From: Rhynochetos jubatus
Lineage: Eukaryota; Chordata; Aves; Eurypygiformes; Rhynochetidae
Direction: 5' to 3'
DNA length: 64,000 bases
NCBI GenBank assembly: GCA_027574665.1
Contig: CM050648.1
Span: 139,748,175-139,812,174 of the forward strand
The position numbers were made by a program, and so were the translations under genes. Shown piece by piece: positions 24,001-34,115 of the stretch (within the stretch, counting starts at the first letter, position 1; each line of letters begins with the position of its first letter). The notes beneath the pieces are model-generated. The model had not been told where the DNA came from. It worked only from the letters and a program-made list of their open reading frames with translations, and made no database searches.

Positions 24001-26339
24001 TGTTCAGCTGGGCAGCGATTCCCAGCCAGGCATCCCTGGCAGAGGGGAAAACTCCTCTTCAGGTTGGAGTGGAGGTGATCTCTGGTGTTCCCATAGTAAG
24101 AGAAAGGAGATGGAATGGGGAGGGATGGGACGGGAAGATATGGGATGGGGTATCTGCTGTTTATCTTGATGGAGACCCCTTTCATCCAGCAAAGCAATGC
24201 TGGTTTATACTGGCAGGGGACCCATTTCCCTGTACTCTCTGCCCCCTCAGAAAGAAGACAAGGAAAAGCAGCTAGACTTGGATTGCAGAAGAACTTGCTC
24301 TGGGCTGATGGGGGGATGGAAACGCTTCTTGGAGCCAACTGGAGAAAGGTTAGCTGACCTTTTGGCTGTAAATTATTGCCAGCTAGTAAGTCCTCCTTGT
24401 GTGCTGACAGGAGAGTGGAAGATGTCTTTGCAGCAGAAATTGTGTTGAATGTTTAAAAAAAACATACAATCAATTTCAGGAAGACTGGAGTAACTAAGCC
24501 TGTCATTCATTCAGCTCTTAGATGCAGAGTAGGTGCCTCTGTGTCTTCCTTTTCTATCTCTGCATACAGAAGTGATATTAGTGAATTAATTATGACATCT
24601 TTGCGAAGAGCTGAAGGATCGCTCAAGTCCTCTATTCAGCAGCAGAGAAATGTCAGATTCACCTCACAGTAAATTTAAAATTACACCAACCTGAACTATC
24701 GCTACTGGCAGCATAATAATAAGGTAGGTAATCAAAATCAATTAAATTCCAGTGCCTTCCTATTGTCCTAGAAAATTCAAATCTGAAATTAGTTTGAGTT
24801 CATTTGACTTCTCAATAAAAGCAGCAGTTTCAGCAACGATCTGAAACAAGTATATGGCTGTGACTGATCTTTTCTCGACCTGCGAAGACCAGAGGAGCTG
24901 TGTGCATGCACACGCATGTCAGTGCATACTGAGTGCCAAATATAACCAGACACTCAAAGTCAAAGGGGTGACTGGTTGGAGGCTGCTGCGTTGATGTACG
25001 CTAGCTGGGACTCGAGCCTGCCAGGACTTGGTTTGTTAAAATCTAGATGGGATATTGATCGAGTGAATGCCAAAGTGTGCCTCCGTTCCCACCATGTAAG
25101 AGGGAGGAGGACTAGGCGTGGTGAATGCTGCCGTGCAGGACTTTCACGGAGACCCGGGAGCAACCAGAGGGCCCTACCAGCAGTGACATGCCCAGGTACA
25201 GTACGCGTGGGTCACCCATCTTCCAGAGCACAAGAGAACAGAGGTTTTGCCCAGGAGCTTCAGATGCTGCCAAAATGAATGTGTTCCCATAGCACCTTGC
25301 CATGGTTTTGGCACTGGCTGAGCCTTTAAGTCACCTCCAGGAGTAGTCATGGGCCGGAGTCAATGCCTGCTTGGACGGGTGGCTATGGCCCAGGCATGAG
25401 GCTGTCAGGAGCAGTGCTGGCACCCATGGTAGTTGTGCTGTGTGGACAGAGGCACAGCTGGGAGGCACAGAAGAAAATCTATTGTCTAAGGAGTTTTTGT
25501 CTTGGAGAAAGGTGCTGAGCAGGGCCCAGGCTGGGTGCTGAGGGTGATCTAAGCCAGGGTTGTGCCAATAACTTCACTGCAGCCATTGACAGCAATCTGG
25601 CTTTCCAGAAAAATTTATCTCATACAGCCTTTTTTCCCAAGTCTGGATAAGGCACACTTCTTTCAGGGAAGAACCCTACACATAGCTGTCTGGAGAAACG
25701 GTTAAAAAAAACTCCCATCACTTTTTTTTTTTTTTTTTTTGGCAATCTCCCATCTACCAGTGTCTACCTGTAGAGTTCGGATCTTTGGGAAATGGATTCC
25801 CCCTCTTTGTGCATGCTGCCTGGCACAGGTAAGATTTTACCTACTCCTTTTAAACTTTTTCTGAGCCTTGCTGGCTGGACCCTTGGTCGTGAGGGTAGAC
25901 TGAGCCTGATATCCTGCCCACTGCCATAAGAAGGGTGCTCAGCAGTAAAATCCCTCTGCCTGGGATGCAGGAGTTGCCCCACCCCACAGTGACCTGCTGT
26001 TTTGTTTGGGAGAAGAAGAGGTTTGGGTTGGTTTGCTGTGTGGTTTCTGTTCCTGCAGAAATCCCCATTTCCACCCATGGGATTTCAGAGTGCCATGGAG
26101 CCTCTTTGGGGTCACGGGTGGTGAGACACAGGGTGTTGTGGTGGGGCATCCCAAAGGCTCAGGAAAAAAGTGTGTCAAGATGTGGTGATGAGCACGGAGG
26201 AAGGACAAAGCAACCTAAGTCTGGAGGGAAGAGGAGTGCGACCCATAGAGAGAGCAGAGAGGTCTGTGCTCGCTGCCAGCAGTCCCAAATTGGGCTCACC
26301 GCTCCCTCCAGCCTTTCCAGGCACCGGATTGTCTTTCTC
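21049..26339. other. Intergenic region without recognised genes
   Basis: No coding exon was recognised. It includes poly-T/poly-A runs (22749-22766, 23829-23846, 25722-25741), a GGGAT-rich degenerate repeat around 24100-24150, and an AT-rich, repeat-free patch at about 24560-24850 that may be a conserved non-coding element. Confidence 0.6.
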
Positions 26340-27130
26340 CCAGTCTTGCCCTGAAGCGGGCAGAGCTCTCGCCCCCTTCCCGTGCCTCAGCGGACACCCG
26401 GCACCCCTACGGCCGCCGCTCCGCTCCCTCACCCCGCCCCGAGGCTCGGAGCAGGGCTGTCCCCACCCAGCTCTGGCCTTTCACACCCCCATCCCCTGCC
26501 GCGACGCCCCAGGCAGCTCCTCACCGCCTTTCCAGCTCTGATCCGCGGCACCAGCTCCGTGCCCGGCTCCCCCCGCAGCCCGGCCTCCGCCCGTCCCGGC
26601 CTGGCGTCAGGACCTCCCCCTCCCTTCCCTCCTCCCTCCCCACGGCTTCGAGTCGCGCCAGTGATGGGGAGAGCGTCACCATCTCCTAGCAACGCTCCTA
26701 GCAACGCTCCTAGCAACCGAGCAACATCTGCTCCCGCTGGACCAATCCGTGCCGGGCACATCTGGGCACCCACCTCCGCGGGCTGCGGCCGGGAGGTGAT
26801 GCGCTCCTCAGTGGCTGCAGGGACCCGCAGGAGCTGCCACCGCCGCCACCTCCTCCAGGAGCAGCGGGCAGCGAGGGAAGGACAGGGAGCAGCCCTCCCT
26901 CTGGAGCCGGGGCTCGCCGGGTGAGTGCCAACGAGCCGGACGGGACAGCGAGCCGTGGGGTTGGCGGTGGCAGCGGGGGGTTCTGCCCAAATGGCTTTAG
27001 CAGGTGGCTGGTGGCGTGGAGGGAGTTTGGGGAGTGTTTGTGAGCTCTGGGCTTCGCTGCGTCGCGCAAGAGGGCGAAGAGCGGGGAGGGAACTCGTCCT
27101 GCAGGGCTAGGGGCTGCGGGCAGGGGGGCA
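26340..27130 (+). promoter_or_regulatory. CpG-island promoter with tandem RFX/X-box half-sites
   Basis: The segment is strongly GC-rich and CpG-dense compared with everything around it, which is the usual form of a vertebrate CpG-island promoter. It holds three tandem CCTAGCAAC half-sites (26683-26718) and a CGTCA half-CRE just upstream. A strong splice donor, GCCGG|GTGAGTGCC, lies at 26921, so a first exon probably ends at 26920. The next + strand gene is the SERTAD4-like gene 6.6 kb downstream, which makes it the likely owner. A reading frame opens at ATG 26799 and stays open to the donor, but neither the start site nor the coding status can be determined from sequence alone. Confidence 0.65.
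26683..26718 (+). repeat. Three tandem 12-bp X-box-like units
   Basis: The unit CTCCTAGCAACG occurs three times head to tail; the last copy ends in CC. A degenerate GAGCAAC follows at 26719-26725. CCTAGCAAC is the half-site recognised by RFX-family factors, and the same nine bases open the X1 box of human HLA-DRA. Confidence 0.9.
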
Positions 27131-30100
27131 TGCTCTGCGAGGGGTCATTTTAACCAGGGGCATCTTTTTACGGTCAAAGCTGAACTCTGGAAAGTAACCC
27201 TAGCTACTCTTTCATTGCCTGTTAGCGGAATGTCATCCTCTGGGATGAGACAGCTATCCAGATATAGATGCCTTATAGCTGCGAGACGTGACCACACACA
27301 CATGCACTCTTCTGTTTCTTTCTCTCTTGCAGGATTTAGACCTGTTTATTTTCACTTATGTACATAAAAAGTGTGTCTCTGCACTCCAAGCGCAGGCTTT
27401 GGGTATGCACATGCATATCTGTGATTGTTTTTCCCCTGGAGTGGGGAATACTCTTACTACAGCATGCTAATACCCCCGCCCCCCCTCCCCAGAACGCAAG
27501 GCATCAGCCGGGTACTGCTGCATCTACTTGCAGCCGGGAAACTGGACCGTACACAAGGCAAACACCGCAGCACGCACGCTGCAATAATTCTGTCAAATAG
27601 AAATGGTAATCTGACTTTCCCCGGACCTGTATTCCTCTGCGGGCAGTGTTGGGGGTGGGGGCGTGTGGTAGGAAATGAATGCTACTACTCGAAATGATGG
27701 TGTGTTTTTAATAGTATCCCGTTAGCTTTCCTCCCAGGCTGACAAGAATTAATGGAGAAAATAATGTGCTGTTTTAAGAGATCATGTTCAGGGCAGTAAT
27801 CACGTTCTAGCTCAGGAAACCTCTGGATATTTAGAGGAGCAAGCTGTATTTTTGCAGCATTGGCTCCGCAAGGATTAGAGCTATACCACTGAGAGACAGA
27901 AATGATCTTTCTTAATGTTTCATTTTACTTTCCCGCTGTTTGAAAGGAAGTCCAGGAAGCAAGGTCAAAGTTAGAGAATTGGATGTGACATCAGAATTTT
28001 TTTTTTTTCCCTTACTAAGCCCCGTGGGGCTGCTGAAACAGCACTCCCCTCTCTTGCAGCCCAGCTACTTGCCCTGTATGTCCTGACTTTGCCACCAGAG
28101 CCACGTGTGTTTCTCCCTGACCCACCACGGCAGGTAACCGTTCAGCAGTGCCGTGCTGCCAGAAATGCTCGCTGAGCCCGTGCGAGGAGGAAATCTTACC
28201 AGAACTGCTGAGATTATCCCAGAAAGACCCTTTGCAGACTGACTCCGCATCCTCAGGTAACTAACAAGTTTGCACACTTCAGCCGGTCGGGCTTGCCTTC
28301 AGTGAGGGAAATTACTTGGATTCGTGTTGAAAGGGGGTAAAGCTGGAAATATGATGTTATGCTATTGATAAAAGCAGTAGGACTACATGGAACAAGACAG
28401 GAATAGTAACTCAGTCCTTAAGTATCGTGTCTTTATGCACTCATGAGAGTTATTCAGATGCTTGTGCCTTGCACACAGGTGTGCCCAGGGAGATCTGCAA
28501 AGCAATTACCAAACGAAAAGAAAGGCAGGTTTAAAGTGCGAAGCCAGCAGCTCCAGCCAGCAGACAAAAGCATGGCTGTGGGTCATCACCTTTCCACTGG
28601 TCAATTAAAGGGGGCTCTCTCTGCCTGAGCAAGGAATAAGAGCAGATACTCGGGAAGGACTGCTATCGATTGGCAGTCCATGTGAAATCCTGGCACTGAC
28701 ATGTGTTTTCGATCCACATGTTCATCTGTCTGTGGTCTAGTAGCTTTGCATTACCAGCTGGGAATCCCACAGTGAAACCAGCTGCTTTTCCTGCCCCTGG
28801 AAGAGGGGAAATGCAGCAACATAGCATGTGAAATCAGAGGAGGGTTTCAGCTGAGCACTCCCTAATTGCAGGTGCTGCTAAGGTTAGAGACAAGGGAATT
28901 TATCACTGCAGTTTGACAGCAGTCGCAAGGACATGATGATATTTCCTGTCATGTCAAAGTCACGTCTCCTGCTGATAATAAATGCCAATTTCTGTGTGCT
29001 CAGAAGCCTCAGGTTTTCCATGCATGCATGTAAGAGATGCTCAGAAATGGTTTCCGTCTCAGCCAGCTTTAGCTTGCATATTGATTATCATCCCTTACGC
29101 TGTGAGAGGAAACCCTGCAGGCACCAGCACGTTTGACTCGCCACCTTTGGCGTGCAGCATCGGCAGGTCTGTCCTGGCCAGAGAGCCTCTGCGCTTACCC
29201 CCTGCCCACGTCCGCACCAACAAGCCAAGGGTACCTGCTCCCACAGCCCCTTCCACTGCAGCACCGAGCAGGCACGGATGAATTTACTTCCCAAGGAAGG
29301 GTAGGAGAGATGGAGGCACAGGCAGGTGTGGGACGCTCCCAAGGTCTCACGTATGACTTCTGGGGCAGAGCCGCTGTGCAGACCTGGGGCTTGCAGATCC
29401 CTCTCTGTAGCCGGAGATGGAAAAGCATGAGCTTTGGGGTTTTTCTTCCTGGCTGTTGAATCATTTGTTAAACCCCATCTTGCCTTCTGTCTGGGCTAGC
29501 TTGCAGCCCTGTGGAAATCATCCGGCATCAATTTGTGTCGAAGAGAGGCTCCTGTCGCTGGGGTGATGCGGAAGTGCAGGGGCCAGAGGAAGAGAATTTC
29601 TTGCCATTTGCAGTTCAACTGTGAAGTTGCTGTGTTATAAATCTATTTCCAATCCAATTTAGATAAGATAAAGCTCTGTCCAAACACACCTAATATCTTT
29701 GTGGGTACCACACCATAGAGCATGTTAATTATTCCTGGAGAAATAAATAGGAACAAGCACATTTTGCTCTTTTGAAAGTACAATTAAAGCTCTTGCAAAG
29801 CTGCGTTTGAGAGATCCAGGCTTCAGACAGAGGCGTCTATTCCCTCACTGCCGCGTGTGGGATTTATGCTTCAAACTTCCATTAGCTTTAATGGCAGCTA
29901 CAGCTGCCGTGCTCTGATGTGCTGTGCATTCAGAGCAGGCACGCACCGGCGGGGTGTAAACACTGGCCAGCGTGAGCAAGCAGCCCCTGCCCGCCGCCTC
30001 CCCAGCCCTGGCAGCGCTGCCCGCTGTTGCCAATTTTACCGAGTCCTCGGTGACCAGCGGAAGGCTTGTATCTGAACGCTGGCGGGATGTCGAATGCGCT

Positions 30101-33100
30101 TTTCCAAGGTTTGTCCAGCCTCGAAGGACAAACCTCATGCTCAGGACTCAGTGCTACGCTGGTTAGTCCCCATGGGGAAATTTGGCTCTGTGCCTTGACT
30201 TGTGGTGTAGCGCTGAAAAAATGTAATGTGATTAAGATGTATCTGTCTCTGAGCTTGACTGAGGCAGCGGCAGTGACTCATACCACCTTGCTGTAACTGT
30301 CAAAACACTTGGCTCGCGAGAATAGCCTTCTACACAAAAAGCACTGATTCAATATGTTTATATTTAAACAAAACACTAAGGGTCTGATTCACTGCGGCAT
30401 TACTACAGCCTTGTATGCCTGTAATCCTGGCCAAGCAGCCCTTAGGCACGCACGGAGCCAGTCTGCTCTCACTTTCAAGCTAAGTATCAGAGGAAGGCTT
30501 GGTCCTTGCAAGCCTCCTGCAGAGAGAGGTGCCCCTCGCAGGCTTTAGCATCCGTGCCGGTGTTGAGGGCGCAGCAGAAGGGCACGGTTCGTGCTCTTGT
30601 TCCCCTGCACCTGCAGACAGGTGTGTGGACATTGCCAGCAGCCACAAAAGATGATGGTGATGATGCGATGGATGATGGTGGGATGGCAGCTACACTAAGC
30701 ACAAGAGCAGACCTTGAGCTTCTGTGGAGCAACCCTGTGGAGGGACTTGACTTTCTTCTCTGTTGCTGCAGGCGTGCAGGCAGCACCCCTTCCCTCCCAG
30801 AGAGAGGAGGTAGAAGTTGACTCACCTGTGGTCACCCATGGGAGCTGTGGGCTGGGGAAGTGGGTGCCCTAAGCCCTGCAGATTTGGAATTGCTGGAATT
30901 TGATAACAGTGGTGCTGAGCAGCTTGTGGTTACTTTGTTCTGGGTGCAGTCTTTCACTTACAAGTGGGAACACATTTAAAACCAACCTTACAGCCCAGAG
31001 GTGTTTTTGGTGTTCTTATGGTGGTTGTTTCCCCTCCCTTCTACTAAACCAAGCTATGGGGGTTGTTATAACTTTGTCGCTTTGTCTTTAGGAATTTAAA
31101 TACAGACGACCACTTTGCACCCATGGGATATGTCCCAGGCTGGTGCTGAACATAACCCCAGAAATGGGTTGACAGTTGGATGCTTGATGAACTGCCAGGA
31201 TGATATGTGTCCCTCTGCAAAATACAATCCTTTCCATCTGCTTCTGCCAGCCAGCATCAGCCCCCAGCCCATGACATGCTAAAACACAGCCCTCCCTCCC
31301 AGGGCCAGGGCCTCAGCGCTCCAGCCTTGTCCTGGCTCCCTGCTCTTTGCTGGCATCTCCAGGGCCACCTGTGCTCAGGGGATGCTGAATGTCCCACTGT
31401 CACTCTCCATCTCTGGGGCAGGGAGAGGAAATCCTGTGGCCAGGAGCAGCAAAGGAAAGCTTTGCAGGGAGCCAGTGGAGCTGAAGCACTGAGCTGCGAT
31501 GCTCTGGGTGTGGGTGTCTGTCTCGTCCCTGCACTAGGGCTGATCTGCTGCTTGTGCTGCACACAGCCCGTGCTAGGCCTGTACCGCAATGTTTTCACTG
31601 AAAACCATCAGGGACCAAGTTTTTGCATTTAGACGCTTGGTTTGAAGGGGTAGGATGGGCTCATCAACCTGTATGCTGGGTTTGGATCCTTTCCCAGCTC
31701 TGACAGCCTGGGTGGCCTCAGGAATGTCACTTCATCTTTCTGTACCTTTGTTTTCCTCAGAGTAGTGTGAGGAAAGCTGTAATATTCTTTCATCCCACGG
31801 TGCTGGGAGGAAAAATGCATTTGTGATTGTGCTCAGATAACACAGCAGTGGGGTTTTCACTAGGAGAACCTAATTCAGAATAATCAAATGTCCAGGATGT
31901 TCAGGCTTCAGTGTAATTCAAATACTAGAATAAAACCTGCAAGCAGTAAAGGTTGCTGCATATGAATTTAAACCAGTGGTTGCAGCTACTCAGTGCTAAC
32001 AGAGCTGTGAAGAATGCAGCCGTACCCTTGCCCTTGAGAGCTGAGGTTGGTGCAGGAGTGTCTCTGATGTCTGCAGTTGTCCAGGTTGCCTAAAACGTAC
32101 CGTTTATGAGGGGATTTCTTCTTCAGCCCCTTCTTGCGGGTTTTGATGTGGAGGGAGGAAGGGAGAGCACATTACTGCTGCCTGTCAGTGAAGAAGAGTT
32201 ACCACCAGTCCCTGAAATAGTTGCGTGGGTATCTTTTCACTCCCACCTGCAGCTAAGACTCAAGGAGAACTCCCCATGCCCCATGGCAGGACCCTTCCAG
32301 TGACATGAAATCTGTGCTTTGGCTGTGCAATACATTTGGCTTTTCTACCGTGGCAGAGAAGCAGTTCAGAACCACATCTTTCATTTCCACAGAAAACCTG
32401 TTTCAAATGCTCCCCTAAGGAGACCTCAGTGTGGGGAAAAAAATATATCCCATAGGACCTGACTTTGTGTTATTCTAAAATGTGGCTCTGGATACTTTCT
32501 TTCCTTGGACTGCCTTTAAATGTCAGCATAATAAGTTTTTTTAAAAATGGTGCATTTAAAAGCAAGCAATAGAAATGTCTTACAATAGAGAGGGCTTGGG
32601 GGGTGATGATTCCACCTGCAAATGCACATGCTTCCTTGTATTGTGTAGTGAATAGAAGAGCAAAACCCGATCCTGGCTCTCACAGGGACCCAGCGTTCAC
32701 CAGACTGAACACCACTGAAGTTAGGGATCTCATTAAGATGCTGAATGAGCACCACGTCACTTTTCCACAGAGATGAGCGAGCTTGGAGCAACCAGCCAGG
32801 CCCAGCTGCAGGTGTGCAGCGTCCTGTTCCTCTGCAGGGCTTTGCGTGGGAGGACCAGACCTCCACCGGGCTCCTGTCACAGGACAAAAGCCCAATAGTC
32901 CCTCTTCTTAGCCCAAAGGCTGAGCCTCCCTGAAAAACTGAAGCAACCCAGAGACCAAACCAGCTCCATCACCCTCCCATACCAGCTGGGGTTCTGCTTC
33001 TCTGGGACGACACTACCATCTAGTGAATATGCCCTGTATTGGTTTTCCAGGGAAGCCCCGGAGCTCTGTGCTTGATGTGTGGAAACTAAAACCCATCCCT

Positions 33101-33535
33101 TGTCCTGCCTGCACCCCAGCATGGCACAGGGCCCCCTGTTCTACCCATCCCGGCCCCTCCTGCAGTGTGGGGAGACCTTCCTGGTGCAGGCATCCCTCAC
33201 CCTGCTCCACGAGGCTGTGGCTGGCCAGGGGTACCCCGCTCGGCTTGTAGGACCTGGAGACCCTGCCCACCATGTGTCCAGTGCTGAGATCGCCTCTACG
33301 GAGCAGGGCCGGCTGTGCTGTCAGGGCAGTGCCTTGGCAATGCCTTCACATTTTCCAGCCTCCCAGATTTTTCTCCAGTGGGGTGAGGGCTGCGGGGAGT
33401 GGGTCGAGGCTGAGTGCTGTCCTGGCTGTGTCCCAACTCTGGAACCCTCCTTCTCCTACACCCCCTGGACCGTGATGTTACAACCACCATGGCAGACAGT
33501 GTTATCGAGCCTCTTTTTCTTCTTGTTTTGTGCAG
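26921..33535 (+). other. Presumed intron 1 of the SERTAD4-like gene
   Basis: This is the sequence between the CpG-island donor at 26921 and the acceptor at 33535. No intermediate exon with SERTAD4 N-terminal similarity was found. It includes a GAT-rich microsatellite at 30648-30685, a MIR-like relic at 31690-31790 and a GC-rich stretch at 33079-33546 with a long but unrecognised open frame. The assignment as one intron is inference. Confidence 0.4.
31690..31790 (+). repeat. MIR-like SINE relic
   Basis: Blocks CCCAGCTCTGACAGCCTGGG, GTCACTTCATCTTTCTGTACC and GTTTTCCTCAG match, in order, the MIR 3' half (cggctctgccac, gtcacttaacctctctgtgcctcagtttcctc). Divergence is high, as expected for a pre-avian SINE. 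Confidence 0.5.
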
Positions 33536-33541
33536 AGCTGA

Positions 33542-33652
33542 TCTGATCGGGGCCTACCAAAGACATTAACGACGTCGAAAGTAGCCTATTTTAAGAGAAA
33601 ATATGCAGAAGAGGAACATTTACGTCAAGATTACCATGACTATTGTCCAAAA
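33542..33652 (+). CDS. SERTAD4-like protein, exon upstream of SERTA core
   Basis: This is the open part of the penultimate exon (37 codons), ending at the donor CCAAAA|GTGAGT. It reads SDRGLPKTLTTSKVAYFKRK followed by YAEEEHLR. The match is to human SERTAD4 RGISNPITTSKITYFKRKY as I recall it, so the resemblance covers the whole exon, not only the SERTA domain. The best acceptor (TTCTTGTTTTGTGCAG) ends at 33535, but the same frame then meets TGA at 33539-33541. A weaker AG at 33561-33562 would skip the stop and begin the exon at codon ACA. No in-frame ATG exists in this exon. SERTAD family proteins are nuclear transcription co-regulators; a role here is inferred only from family. The gene could be functional with an alternative acceptor, or a young pseudogene. 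Confidence 0.75.
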
Positions 33653-33740
33653 GTGAGTAGCTCTCTCATTGCAGATGCCCTCCTTCCCTGGTTTCATTCC
33701 TTGATGCTAAAGACCCTTTTGCTTGCTCTTCACTCCCCAG
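33653..33740 (+). other. 88-bp intron of the SERTAD4-like gene
   Basis: The donor is GTGAGTAG and the acceptor CTCTTCACTCCCCAG, in phase 0. The junction falls directly before the segment leading into the SERTA domain ([11 protein letters not shown]). I recall the comparable SERTAD4 position as CSHK followed by TISIFEER, so the intron position appears conserved. Very short introns are common in birds. Confidence 0.85.
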
Positions 33741-34115
33741 CACCTGATATTACCCGAGGACCGGACTTGTATTCTAAAACTTTCTCTCCAGAAACTCCGA
33801 TTCCTGGACGACCCTGAAGCCTATCTCCGTAGGTCTGTATTAATTAACAATCTGTTGAGGAAGATTCACCTAGAGACAGAGAGGGAGAGCTATGAATACT
33901 TTAAGGAAGCTCCCTGTTATAGGACTGCTTACTCTGATGCACGAAAACGGCTGAAGTTTATGGTACAGGAGTGCTGTTCCCAGTCGCTCTATTATGAAGA
34001 GCTGCATTCGTATCGCATCGTGCCTTACTCTGCAGAGAACGCCGTTTACGGAATGGGCTACACGAGCAGCCACTTGGAGCAAAATTCTCAATTGCTTATT
34101 TATAAAATGAATTAA
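33741..34115 (+). CDS. SERTAD4-like protein, terminal exon with SERTA domain
   Basis: This exon has 124 codons plus TAA (34113-34115), with no interruptions. Residues 10-43 form a complete SERTA motif: [20 protein letters not shown] then [19 protein letters not shown]4 differs in only a few places ([20 protein letters not shown] as I recall it), and the other SERTAD proteins are much further away. In SERTAD1-3 this motif mediates protein contacts such as CDK4 or transcription-factor binding; no partner can be deduced here. Weaker similarity continues after the motif ([35 protein letters not shown] against CPYRKRPRM..., YQECGGHYLNLPLSVNANV). The chain then ends after about 161 recognisable residues in total, where SERTAD4 runs to about 356. 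The long serine-rich and acidic C-terminus is absent. The gene lies on the same strand as SYT16, 22 kb downstream. Confidence 0.85.
   Translation, partial: HLILPEDRTCILKLSLQKLRFLDDPEAYLRRSVLINNLLRKIHLETERESYEYFKEAPCYRTAYSDARKRLKFMVQECCSQSLYYEELHSYRIVPYSAENAVYGMGYTSSHLEQNSQLLIYKMN

Noticed and set aside
26382-26924. 180-codon open frame in the CpG island as a protein-coding gene
   Set aside because: Stop-poor frames are expected in GC-rich DNA. The peptide is low-complexity proline/serine/arginine-rich, and a competing frame is open on the other strand.
33539-33541. TGA as a selenocysteine codon
   Set aside because: SERTA proteins are not selenoproteins and no SECIS-like element was seen. 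Pseudogenisation or an alternative acceptor is simpler.
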